Source of the DNA: Balneola sp.
GTDB lineage: Bacteria; Bacteroidota; Rhodothermia; Balneolales; Balneolaceae
Assembly (NCBI GenBank): GCA_017640785.1
Contig: JAEPPZ010000005.1
Span: forward strand, 171,448 to 235,447
Direction of reading: 5' to 3'
Length of the DNA: 64,000 nucleotides
Position numbers and translations under genes: made by a program. A model generated the notes under the pieces. It saw only the letters and a list, made by a program, of their open reading frames with translations. It was not told the origin of the DNA and did not search any database. Shown here one piece after another: positions 45,638 to 52,920 of this stretch; the first letter of the stretch is position 1; every line of letters begins with the position of its first letter.

Positions 45638-46425
45638 GTCTACAGTTTATTGAAACCAATTTAGAAGAAGGCGTTTTAACCATAATTCTGAATCGTCCGG
45701 ATGTATTGAACAGTTTCAACTACGGAATGGCTGAAGAAGTACAAGATGCTTTTAAGGAAGCCGAATCCAATGATGAGATCCGTTGTGTTTTACTCACTGC
45801 AAATGGTAAAGGGTTTTGCGCGGGACAGGATCTGAAAGAAGTGACCGAAATTGCAAAAGATCCCGATCGCGAGCTTGGTGAAGTTGTTCATCATACTTAC
45901 AACCCGATCATCAAAGCTATTCGGACTTTAGAAAAACCTGTTATTTGTGCCGTTAACGGAACTGCTGCCGGAGCAGGAGCAAATATTGCACTAGCTTGTG
46001 ATATGGTGTTTGCAGCTGAAGAAGCCAAGTTTATTCAATCATTTTCAAATATTGGATTAATTCCTGATAGTGGTGGAACGTACATTCTACCACGGCTAGT
46101 TGGACTTGCCAGAGCAACCGAACTTACTTTTACCGGTCGACCTGTTAAAGCACCTGAAGCGGTTGAAATGGGAATGATCTACAAGTCAGTTCCTGCCGAT
46201 GAATTACTGAATGAAGCGATGGGTCTTTGCAAGAAATTCGCAAAAATGCCTACTCGTGGCTACGGACTTACGAAAAAAGGTTTTAATGAAGGGTTTAATA
46301 ATGACTTGGAAACCCAATTGAAACTGGAAGCTGACCTGCAAGCGGAAGCAGGCAGTACGGAAGATTATCATGAAGGAGTTGCTGCTTTTCTTGAGAAGAG
46401 AAAACCTGAGTTTAAGGGAAAGTGA
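45634..46425 (+). CDS. paaG: 1,2-epoxyphenylacetyl-CoA isomerase PaaG (crotonase family)
   Basis: The 263-residue crotonase-fold enzyme isomerises ring-1,2-epoxyphenylacetyl-CoA to the oxepin. It has LNRPDVLNSFNYGMAEE, GKGFCAGQDLKE (oxyanion hole), VNGTAAGAGANIALACDMVFA and IGLIPDSGGTYILPRLVG, where the Asp matches PaaG rather than the Glu of hydratases. Context supports PaaG. Confidence 0.9.
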   Translation: MSLQFIETNLEEGVLTIILNRPDVLNSFNYGMAEEVQDAFKEAESNDEIRCVLLTANGKGFCAGQDLKEVTEIAKDPDRELGEVVHHTYNPIIKAIRTLEKPVICAVNGTAAGAGANIALACDMVFAAEEAKFIQSFSNIGLIPDSGGTYILPRLVGLARATELTFTGRPVKAPEAVEMGMIYKSVPADELLNEAMGLCKKFAKMPTRGYGLTKKGFNEGFNNDLETQLKLEADLQAEAGSTEDYHEGVAAFLEKRKPEFKGK

Positions 46426-46445
46426 ATTTCAAATCCTACAACTTT

Positions 46446-46865
46446 TTATAACTCATTTATTGAAGTAACAAACTCTTTATAAGCTGTCTTTTTTATTCCA
46501 TTAGACATTCGAACATCAGCTGTAAATAAATTTCCTTCATAATTGACAGCTACTGCAAGATAACAAGCACCATATAAAGTAATTGAGAACCGAGTAGATA
46601 TAAAAAATGCTTCCGTCTTAATTTCGTCGAATGCAACAGTAACAAAATTCATGCTCTCCAGAATTTGAATAATTCTCTCAGCCTCGTTTATAGAAAGCTC
46701 TCTCTTCCTTACTTTTTTTGAGATAATATTACTCGTTTCTATCCAAAAAAGATCAGGTACTACGAAACGATTTTTTTCAGATAAAAAGCTTCTGGCAATT
46801 TCACTGTTTTCTTCAGGAAAGAACCATTTTAAAGCAAAAGATGCATCAATAATCGGGACTTTCAT
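46446..46865 (-). CDS. PIN-domain toxin (VapC/FitB-like), one acidic residue altered
   Basis: The 139-residue PIN protein has IIDASFALKWFFPEE with Asp7, WIETSNII with Glu43, and LFTADVRM with Asp117. The third PIN acid, normally Asp in YDALYLALA, is Gly99 here (LYGACYLAVA). PIN toxins cleave tRNA or rRNA with a four-acid metal site, so activity may be reduced. It overlaps its antitoxin by 4 bp and lies antisense inside the paa cluster. Confidence 0.85.
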   Translation of the reverse strand: MKVPIIDASFALKWFFPEENSEIARSFLSEKNRFVVPDLFWIETSNIISKKVRKRELSINEAERIIQILESMNFVTVAFDEIKTEAFFISTRFSITLYGACYLAVAVNYEGNLFTADVRMSNGIKKTAYKEFVTSINEL

Positions 46866-47098
46866 CGATCCCTATCTTCACGAATATCTTTTACGCTATC
46901 TGAAAATACCCGGCCCTCAGCTTTGTATTTCTCATATATTTCCCGAACCATATCCTTAGCTTCATCCATGTTCATGGATGCTTCTTCTTCAAGCAATATT
47001 TTTAACTCTGCTTGTAGGGAACGATTGTTTCTCTCTGCTCTTTTTTTGAGCTTGTTCAGTGTTTTCTCATCGATATTTCTGATTAATACATCAGGCAT
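46862..47098 (-). CDS. Ribbon-helix-helix antitoxin (FitA-like)
   Basis: The 78-residue protein has the FitA/VapB ribbon-helix-helix start MPDVLIRNIDEKTLNKLKKRAERNNRSL and a helical C-terminal part (EEEASMNMDEAKDMVREIY) that would wrap the toxin. It precedes and overlaps the PIN gene, the standard toxin-antitoxin order. It probably represses its own promoter, in 47099-47232. Confidence 0.85.
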   Translation of the reverse strand: MPDVLIRNIDEKTLNKLKKRAERNNRSLQAELKILLEEEASMNMDEAKDMVREIYEKYKAEGRVFSDSVKDIREDRDR

Positions 47099-47232
47099 AA
47101 TAACTGTGTTTGTTATATGATATCATTATGATAGCAAATTGTAGTGATGTTTACAATGCTATACTCAAATTCCCCTTAAGATTTGTTATCTTGGAAATGG
47201 TCTAACCGACCGTTTAAATTAATTTGTGATAA

Positions 47233-47604
47233 ATGAAATACGTTCTTAAATCAGAGCAACTGGTTCTGTTCTTTTTTACTGTGATTTTCTTCCCTTTTGC
47301 TACAAACCTGCCTTGGTACTTTTATGCAGGTTTGTTTTTTGCTCCGGACTTAGCTTTTATAGGATATGCCGTAAACTCAAAAGTTGGCGCTATTTTCTAT
47401 AATGTATTACACCATCAGGGAATCTGGATGATCGTTGCTTTGATTGGGTTCTCGACGGGCACTGAATGGTTGTTGGGGCTAGGAATTACATTTGTCGGGC
47501 ACTCTGCTTTTGACAGAATTTTTGGATATGGATTAAAGTATTTCGATAGTTTTCACAATACGCATCTTGGAATAATTGGTAATAACAAAAATGACTTTAG
47601 ATAA
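47233..47604 (+). CDS. DUF4260 membrane protein
   Basis: The 123-residue hydrophobic protein has about four membrane segments and the DUF4260 pattern: PWYFYAGLFFAPDLAFIGY, NVLHHQG and GHSAFDRIFGYGLKY, with several conserved histidines and aspartates. Its function is unknown. It overlaps paaH by 14 bp, so it is probably expressed with the pathway. Confidence 0.8.
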   Translation: MKYVLKSEQLVLFFFTVIFFPFATNLPWYFYAGLFFAPDLAFIGYAVNSKVGAIFYNVLHHQGIWMIVALIGFSTGTEWLLGLGITFVGHSAFDRIFGYGLKYFDSFHNTHLGIIGNNKNDFR

Positions 47605-48754
47605 AGAAACAGCAGTAGGAATCATAGGCGCAGGTACAATGGGCGCCGGAATCGCACAAATAGCATCTACAAATGGACATGAAGTTTATCTGTATGATGC
47701 TTACGCCGAACAGCTTCCAAAAGCTAAATCAGGGTTAGAAAAGATCCTGAATCGTCAGGTTGAAAAAGGGAGAATGTCACAAGAAGAAGTGGATGGAATT
47801 CTTTCCCGAATCCATTTTGTGGAAGACATCACAGAATTTGGAAAGTGTGGCTTTGTGATTGAAGCTATCGTAGAAAATATTGATGTCAAAAAAGATGCTT
47901 TTCAACGATTGGAAGGAATTGTTTCTAAAGATTGTGTGCTTGCATCCAATACCTCTTCCCTTTCCATTGCTTCGATCTCATCAGCATTAAAAAAGCCGGA
48001 ACGGTTCTTAGGGGTCCATTTTTTCAATCCTGCTCCGCTGATGAAATTGGTGGAGATCATCCCAAGTGTAGCCACTAATTCTGATCTAGCGCAATCAACC
48101 AAAGAGTTCATTTCCGGATGGGGAAAGATCACGGTCTTAGCAAAAGACACTCCCGGATTTATCGTTAACCGTGTGGCTCGACCTTTTTATTCCGAAGCAC
48201 TCAGGATTTTGGAAGAAGGCGTTGCCGATGTTCCAACCATCGATTGGGCAATGAAAGAGATCGGCGGTTTCAGAATGGGACCTTTCGAACTAATGGATCT
48301 TATCGGTCATGATGTAAATTATGAAGTGACATCAAGCGTATTCAAAGAATTTTACTACGACCCAAGATTCAAACCTTCATTTACTCAAAAACGATTGGTT
48401 GAAGCCGGTTGGTTAGGCAGAAAATCGGGTAAAGGATTTTATAATTACGGAGAGGATGCAAAAAATCCTGATCCAAACACTGACAAAGAATTAGGCGAAG
48501 AAATTCTTCACAGAATACTCGTAATGCTGATCAACGAAGCTTTCGATGCCGTATTTATGAATATAGGTTCTGCGGAGGATGTAGATCTTGCAATGCAAAA
48601 CGGAGTGAATTACCCAAAAGGCTTACTTGCATGGGCGGAAGAGATAGGATTAGAAAAAGTCTTAGGCCGAATGAATGCTCTTTATGAGGAATATCAGGAA
48701 GACCGCTACAGACCTAATCCACTTTTGAAAAGAATGGTAAGAGAAAAGCAGTAA
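47591..48754 (+). CDS. paaH: 3-hydroxyadipyl-CoA dehydrogenase PaaH
   Basis: I chose ATG 47591; a TTG at 47576 is less likely. The 387-residue enzyme oxidises 3-hydroxyadipyl-CoA. It has GIIGAGTMGAGIAQIAS (NAD loop), ASNTSSLSI, GVHFFNPAPLMKLVEI (catalytic His), DTPGFIVNRVARPFYSEA, MGPFELMDLIGHDVN, GWLGRKSGKGFYNY and a second C-terminal domain. It is shorter than the 475-residue E. coli protein but complete in domains. Confidence 0.93.
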   Translation: MTLDKETAVGIIGAGTMGAGIAQIASTNGHEVYLYDAYAEQLPKAKSGLEKILNRQVEKGRMSQEEVDGILSRIHFVEDITEFGKCGFVIEAIVENIDVKKDAFQRLEGIVSKDCVLASNTSSLSIASISSALKKPERFLGVHFFNPAPLMKLVEIIPSVATNSDLAQSTKEFISGWGKITVLAKDTPGFIVNRVARPFYSEALRILEEGVADVPTIDWAMKEIGGFRMGPFELMDLIGHDVNYEVTSSVFKEFYYDPRFKPSFTQKRLVEAGWLGRKSGKGFYNYGEDAKNPDPNTDKELGEEILHRILVMLINEAFDAVFMNIGSAEDVDLAMQNGVNYPKGLLAWAEEIGLEKVLGRMNALYEEYQEDRYRPNPLLKRMVREKQ

Positions 48755-48822
48755 TCAGAATTCAGGAGTTCAGGAGTTCAGAATATGAGTAGAACTCTGC
48801 TGAATTCTGAACTCCTGATTAC
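48751..48822. repeat. Operon hairpin between paaH and paaI
   Basis: The left arm 48751-48784 contains GTAATCAG plus two overlapping copies of AGGAGTTCAG. The right arm CTGAATTCTGAACTCCTG (48800-48817) continues into ATTAC. The paaH stop codon (48752-48754) lies in the left arm. The word TTCAGGAGTTCAGAAT recurs in the arms of the four-helix-bundle element at 54977-55430. Confidence 0.75.
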
Positions 48823-48839
48823 TGACAGCTAACAACAAT

Positions 48840-49247
48840 ATGAGCAAAGACTACAAAAACATAATTCAATCCATGATGGAAAAAGATGCCTTTTCCCAGT
48901 GGATGGGTATTGAGATATTGGAATCAGAATCGGGATATGTGAAAATATCCATGGAGATCCGTCAAGAAATGTGCAATGGATTTGGGATTTGTCATGGCGG
49001 AATTACATTCTCTTTAGCTGACAGTGCTTTAGCATTTGCATCCAACTCCAGAGGCTCAATATCTGTAGCCTTGGAAAATAATATCAACTATACTAAAAAA
49101 GTAGAAGTAGGTGATACACTTATTGCTGAAACAGAAGAAATTCAAAACGGAAGAACCATCGGCGTGTATAAGATCAAGGTTGTGAATCAGAATGATGATC
49201 TAGTTGCAGATTTTAGGGGAACGGTTTATAGGACTGGCAGACATTAG
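48840..49247 (+). CDS. paaI: Phenylacetate-pathway thioesterase PaaI
   Basis: The 135-residue hotdog-fold thioesterase has FSQWMGIEILESESGYVKI, MCNGFGICHGGITFSLADSA (Asn-His-Gly catalytic region with the downstream Asp) and AETEEIQNGRTIGVYKI. PaaI removes CoA from dead-end hydroxyphenylacetyl-CoA and rescues the CoA pool. Confidence 0.93.
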   Translation: MSKDYKNIIQSMMEKDAFSQWMGIEILESESGYVKISMEIRQEMCNGFGICHGGITFSLADSALAFASNSRGSISVALENNINYTKKVEVGDTLIAETEEIQNGRTIGVYKIKVVNQNDDLVADFRGTVYRTGRH

Positions 49248-49689
49248 ATGTTAGTATTCAGTAGTTAGATTTTTAGTATCGAAAGTAGGAGTATTTTTAT
49301 GCATCAATTTAAAGAATTAAAGGTTTGGCAGAAATCTGTAGAATTAGCTACTGAAGTTTATAATTCTACTAAGAATTTCCTATCCGAAGAGAAGTTTGGG
49401 ATAACTTCTCAAATTAGAAGAAGCGTTGTTTCTATAGGCTCAAATATCGCTGAAGGTGCTGGAAGAAAATCAAAAAAAGAATTCAAACTATTTCTAAACT
49501 ATGCATATGGGTCATGTTCTGAACTCGAAACTCAACTTATCATTTCAAAAAATTTAGGATTTTTAAATCCAGACTCATTACCTGTTTTATCTGAATCAAT
49601 TAATGAAATTCAAAAAATGATCTACTCTCTGTCTAATAGTTTGAACTAGGTGATGAAAACTAATTTCTAAATACTCAATACTACTATCT
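49246..49689. mobile_element. IVS-like cassette 1: inverted repeats around a four-helix-bundle gene
   Basis: The left arm 49246-49276 (AGATGTTAGTATTCAGTAG...) and right arm 49660-49689 (...ACTCAATACTACTATCT) are about 80% reverse-complementary. The left arm overlaps the paaI stop; the right arm ends one base before the thiolase start. The enclosed gene is on the plus strand. The right arm shares the word CTCAATACTA with the hairpin at 44697. Confidence 0.7.
49299..49649 (+). CDS. Four-helix-bundle protein, 23S rRNA IVS type (1)
   Basis: The 116-residue helical protein of the IVS/four-helix-bundle family has FKELKVWQKSVELATEVYN, FGITSQIRRSVVSIGSNIAEG (family signature), KEFKLFLNYAYGSCSELETQL and a last helix SINEIQKMIYSLSNSL. 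Relatives are encoded in 23S rRNA intervening sequences and as the Avd protein of diversity-generating retroelements, where a basic bundle binds nucleic acid. No rRNA or retroelement is present here. Confidence 0.92.
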   Translation: MHQFKELKVWQKSVELATEVYNSTKNFLSEEKFGITSQIRRSVVSIGSNIAEGAGRKSKKEFKLFLNYAYGSCSELETQLIISKNLGFLNPDSLPVLSESINEIQKMIYSLSNSLN

Positions 49690-49690
49690 C

Positions 49691-50908
49691 ATGTCTAAAA
49701 GCGAAGCGTACATAATCGACGGAATCAGAACTCCAATTGGAAAATTGAAAGGCACACTCTCTTCTATCAGAGCGGATGATCTTGCGGCAATTCCTATTAA
49801 AGAACTTTTGAAAAGAAATCCGGAATTAGATCCTGCTTCAGTAGAAGATGTGATACTGGGATGTGCAAATCAAGCCGGAGAAGATAACAGAAATGTCGCT
49901 CGAATGGCTGCTTTACTTGCCGGACTTCCGGTATCAGTTCCGGGCGAAACCGTGAATCGTTTATGTGCATCAGGAATGAGCGCCACAATTCGTGCTTTTC
50001 ATGCAATAAAAGCCGGTGAAGGCGATGTTTTTATCACCGGAGGTGTAGAACATATGACTCGCGGACCTATCGTTCTAGGCAAAGGAAATTCTCCTTATTC
50101 AGGAACGACTGAAATGCATGATTCTACTTTCGGATGGAGATTTGTAAATCCAAAAATGCATGAAATGCATGGAACTGATGGAATGGGAATGACTGCTGAA
50201 AATGTAGTTGAAATGCACAAGATATCTCGGGAAGATCAGGATAAATTTGCTACTTGGAGTCAACAAAAAGCCGGTGTAGCTCGTGATTCAGGTCGTTTGG
50301 CTAAAGAAATTGTAAAAGTCGAAATCCCACAAAGAAAAGGCGACCCGATCGTTTTTGAACACGATGAATTTATGCGTCCAGATACAACTGCTGAAATTCT
50401 TGGAAAGCTCAGACCTGCATTTAGAAAAGATGGTTCAGTAACTGCAGGAAATGCTTCGGGATTGAATGACGGAGCCGGAGCTTTATTGATCGCTTCAGAT
50501 TCTGCTGTTAAGCAATATGGGTTCAAACCAAAAGCCAGAATTGTTGCTTCGGCAGTTTCCGGAATTGAGCCTAGAATTATGGGACTTGGTCCTGTGGAAG
50601 CAACTCAGAAAGCTTTGCAACGCGCCGGACTTTCCTTAGACGATATGGATATTATTGAACTCAACGAAGCGTTCGCCGGACAATCTCTTGGAGTTACCAG
50701 AAAACTTGGACTGGAAGACAATGATTCGAGACTAAATCCGAATGGTGGAGCAATTGCAATCGGACATCCATTAGGAATGACTGGACAAAGATTACTTCAA
50801 ACTGCTACCATCGAGCTACATGAAAATTCTGATAACAAATACGCACTTTGTACTTTGTGTGTAGGAGTTGGACAGGGATTTGCTGTTGTTTTGGAGAAGG
50901 TTAGTTAA
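49691..50908 (+). CDS. paaJ: 3-oxoadipyl-CoA thiolase
   Basis: The 405-residue thiolase begins YIIDGIRTPIGKLKGTLS. Motifs: VNRLCASGMSA (nucleophile Cys), GGVEHMTRGP, NEAFAGQSLG, GGAIAIGHPLGMTGQR (His) and LCTLCVGVGQG (second Cys). The position fits PaaJ, which releases succinyl-CoA and acetyl-CoA. The final step could be shared with other ring pathways (PcaF). Confidence 0.92.
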   Translation: MSKSEAYIIDGIRTPIGKLKGTLSSIRADDLAAIPIKELLKRNPELDPASVEDVILGCANQAGEDNRNVARMAALLAGLPVSVPGETVNRLCASGMSATIRAFHAIKAGEGDVFITGGVEHMTRGPIVLGKGNSPYSGTTEMHDSTFGWRFVNPKMHEMHGTDGMGMTAENVVEMHKISREDQDKFATWSQQKAGVARDSGRLAKEIVKVEIPQRKGDPIVFEHDEFMRPDTTAEILGKLRPAFRKDGSVTAGNASGLNDGAGALLIASDSAVKQYGFKPKARIVASAVSGIEPRIMGLGPVEATQKALQRAGLSLDDMDIIELNEAFAGQSLGVTRKLGLEDNDSRLNPNGGAIAIGHPLGMTGQRLLQTATIELHENSDNKYALCTLCVGVGQGFAVVLEKVS

Positions 50909-50912
50909 TTAA

Positions 50913-51334
50913 GAGATTAAGTTATTGAGTAATTAAGTTTCTAATATGTACAAACTATCTGAACTAGAATCTTGGAAATCAGCACGGCAATTACGAATTG
51001 CTATTTCTGATTTAGTAAAATCATTTCCAGCTGACGAAAAATTTAGATTGAAGGATCAGATTGTCAGATCTTCAAGGTCAATTCCTGCTAATATAGCGGA
51101 AGGGTTTGGTCGTTTTCATTATCAGGAAAACATTCAGTTTTGTAGAATTGCTAGAGGTTCGTTATATGAAACTCTTGAACACTTGATGTGTGCTAAAGAT
51201 GAAGGCTATATTACCGCTGAGCAATTTCAAGATTTGAATGATCAAATTCTTGAATGCCTAAAAATATTAAATGGATATGTTCAGTATCTTAAAAAAGCAA
51301 AGAAATCCACTTAATTACTCAATAACTTAATCTC
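50913..51334. mobile_element. IVS-like cassette 2: perfect 26-bp inverted repeats around a four-helix-bundle gene
   Basis: Bases 50913-50938 (start GAGATTAAGTTATTG) are the exact reverse complement of 51309-51334 (end AATAACTTAATCTC), 26 of 26. The left arm starts 4 bp after the thiolase stop. The gene's own stop TAA lies in the right arm, which ends 16 bp before paaY. Confidence 0.85.
50946..51314 (+). CDS. Four-helix-bundle protein, 23S rRNA IVS type (2)
   Basis: The 122-residue protein has LSELESWKSARQLRIAISDL, LKDQIVRSSRSIPANIAEGFG (family signature), QFCRIARGSLYETLEHL and a basic C-terminus KKAKKST. It is clearly homologous to, but not a recent duplicate of, the proteins at 49299, 52519 and 55066. 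Its final codons and stop are formed by the right inverted repeat. Confidence 0.92.
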   Translation: MYKLSELESWKSARQLRIAISDLVKSFPADEKFRLKDQIVRSSRSIPANIAEGFGRFHYQENIQFCRIARGSLYETLEHLMCAKDEGYITAEQFQDLNDQILECLKILNGYVQYLKKAKKST

Positions 51335-51350
51335 CTAAACACTAAGCCGA

Positions 51351-51950
51351 ATGGCGATCTACGAATACAAAGAATATAAACCAGTAATTCACGAAAGTGC
51401 TTACATACATCCGCTTGCGGCTGTGACTGGAAATGTGATTATCGGCAAGGATGTGTATATCGGTCCCGGGGCTGCTATTCGAGGTGATTGGGGAAAGATC
51501 GTAATTAAAGATGGCTGCAATGTTCAAGAAAATTGTACCATTCATATGTTTCCGGGAGTTACTGTTACTCTGGAAGAAGGCGCACATGTTGGGCACGGAG
51601 CTATTATTCATGGTTCGCACCTTGGTAAGAACTGTTTGATCGGAATGAATGCTGTAATCATGGATAATGTGAAAATTGGTTCCGGCTGTATTGTAGGTGC
51701 TTTGACATTTATCAAAGAAGGAATGGAAATTCCGGATCGTAAAGTTGTGGTTGGAAATCCTGCTAAAATAGTGAAAGATGTTTCTGATGACATGCTGAAA
51801 TGGAAAACAGAGGGAACCGGTTGGTATCAAAGATTACCTAAAGAATTGCATGAAACCTTGAAAGAATGTGAACCGTTGAGAGAAATACCTGAAGATAGAA
51901 AAGATCAGAACTCTGACTATGAGACTTGGGGCAAATCGAAGGATGGTTAA
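51351..51950 (+). CDS. paaY: Gamma-carbonic-anhydrase-like hexapeptide protein PaaY
   Basis: The 199-residue left-handed beta-helix protein has VTGNVIIGKDVYIGPGAAIRGDWG, VQENCTIHMFPG, HVGHGAIIHG and CLIGMNAVIMDNVKIG, with the three zinc histidines of the gamma class. PaaY is a thioesterase-like accessory of phenylacetate pathways. Its stop codon lies in the left arm of the next hairpin. Confidence 0.92.
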   Translation: MAIYEYKEYKPVIHESAYIHPLAAVTGNVIIGKDVYIGPGAAIRGDWGKIVIKDGCNVQENCTIHMFPGVTVTLEEGAHVGHGAIIHGSHLGKNCLIGMNAVIMDNVKIGSGCIVGALTFIKEGMEIPDRKVVVGNPAKIVKDVSDDMLKWKTEGTGWYQRLPKELHETLKECEPLREIPEDRKDQNSDYETWGKSKDG

Positions 51951-52031
51951 TAGCGATTAGTTATTTGGAGAGTCTTTGCTTTACGTTATTTTCTACTCTG
52001 TCCATAAAACCAATAACTAATCACCATTAAC
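51945..52031. repeat. Operon hairpin between paaY and the next gene
   Basis: GGTTAATAGCGATTAG continuing to 51968 pairs imperfectly with CCAATAACTAATCACCATT continuing to 52031. The paaY stop (51948-51950) is in the left arm; the next start follows 7 bp after the right arm. The words match the hairpin at 43853 (CTAATAACCAATAAC). Confidence 0.7.
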
Positions 52032-52038
52032 AGAACAC

Positions 52039-52482
52039 ATGGGATTTTTTAAGAACGATAAAAAAGGAAAGCCACCGCATACCTGGTATCCTGAAATATT
52101 ACACTGGCGAGAAGGTGATAAGATCTTTTGCTGGAATATTGCAAAAGCATTGGGTTATTTGAATGCCAAATCGAAAGATTTGTACAAGTATATGTCTGCT
52201 ACTGAACAAATGAGTGGTGGCTTTGGCAAAGCTAATTTTTTCTATAAATCAGTTGACGAAACCGGCAATATTTATCTGGAATATGAAGGTGAAACAGTAC
52301 AATTTGAGTTTTGGAGATTTATTAAATCATCTGAAAATGAAAGCTTGAAGTCTCGAAATTTGCAAGATGACGTAAAGAATTCAAAAAAATACATGGAATT
52401 GATGTCGACCTTTCAACATGCATTCGATGAACTACAGGAAGCGGATGATCATCCGAAGAGACTAGGTCAAAAAAACTCGTAA
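52039..52482 (+). CDS. Unknown soluble protein in the paa cluster
   Basis: It is not recognised. The 147 residues include HTWYPEILHWREGDKIFCWN, SKDLYKYMSATEQMSGG, LEYEGETVQFEFWRF and a charged helical tail. There is no signal peptide and no membrane segment. The beginning (a compact beta-rich WREGDKIFCWN block) could be a small ligand-binding domain. It sits between a hairpin and cassette 3. Confidence 0.6.
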   Translation: MGFFKNDKKGKPPHTWYPEILHWREGDKIFCWNIAKALGYLNAKSKDLYKYMSATEQMSGGFGKANFFYKSVDETGNIYLEYEGETVQFEFWRFIKSSENESLKSRNLQDDVKNSKKYMELMSTFQHAFDELQEADDHPKRLGQKNS

Positions 52483-52920
52483 CTGGTTACTCGTTTCTTT
52501 TAACTTAGAAATATAATCATGAGCTACCGTAATTCAGAGATCTGGCAACTTGCAAAGGAGCAATCAAATAAAATTCATTTTATGAGTTTAAAACTTCCAA
52601 GATTTGAGCTTTATGAAACCGGAAGTCAAATAAGAAGATCTTCAAAATCGGTGCGCTCGAATATTGTTGAAGGATATGGTAGAAGAAGTTATAAAAGGGA
52701 ATATATTCGATTCTTAATTTTTGCTCTCGCGTCTAACGATGAGACTAGAGATCATCTTGACTCGCTATATGAAACTCAATCATTAAAGAGCAAAGAACTT
52801 TATCTTGAACTGATAGAATTAAATGATAAACTTGGGAAGAAATTGAACCTCTTCATCCAATCGGTAGAAAGAACACAATAATAATTATGGAAACTGATAA
52901 CCAGAATCAAGAAACGAGTA
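52483..52920. mobile_element. IVS-like cassette 3: weak arm pair, right arm inside paaZ
   Basis: CTGGTTACTCGTTTCTT (52483-52499) has a reverse complement matching 52909-52925 in 15 of 17 positions, including 12 in a row. The right arm lies in codons 8-13 of paaZ, not in the gap. This is much weaker than the other three pairs and could be chance. Confidence 0.4.
52519..52881 (+). CDS. Four-helix-bundle protein, 23S rRNA IVS type (3)
   Basis: The 120-residue protein has [40 protein letters not shown] (family signature) and a very basic second helix ([22 protein letters not shown]). It is the most divergent of the four. It ends 5 bp before paaZ. Confidence 0.9.
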   Translation: MSYRNSEIWQLAKEQSNKIHFMSLKLPRFELYETGSQIRRSSKSVRSNIVEGYGRRSYKREYIRFLIFALASNDETRDHLDSLYETQSLKSKELYLELIELNDKLGKKLNLFIQSVERTQ

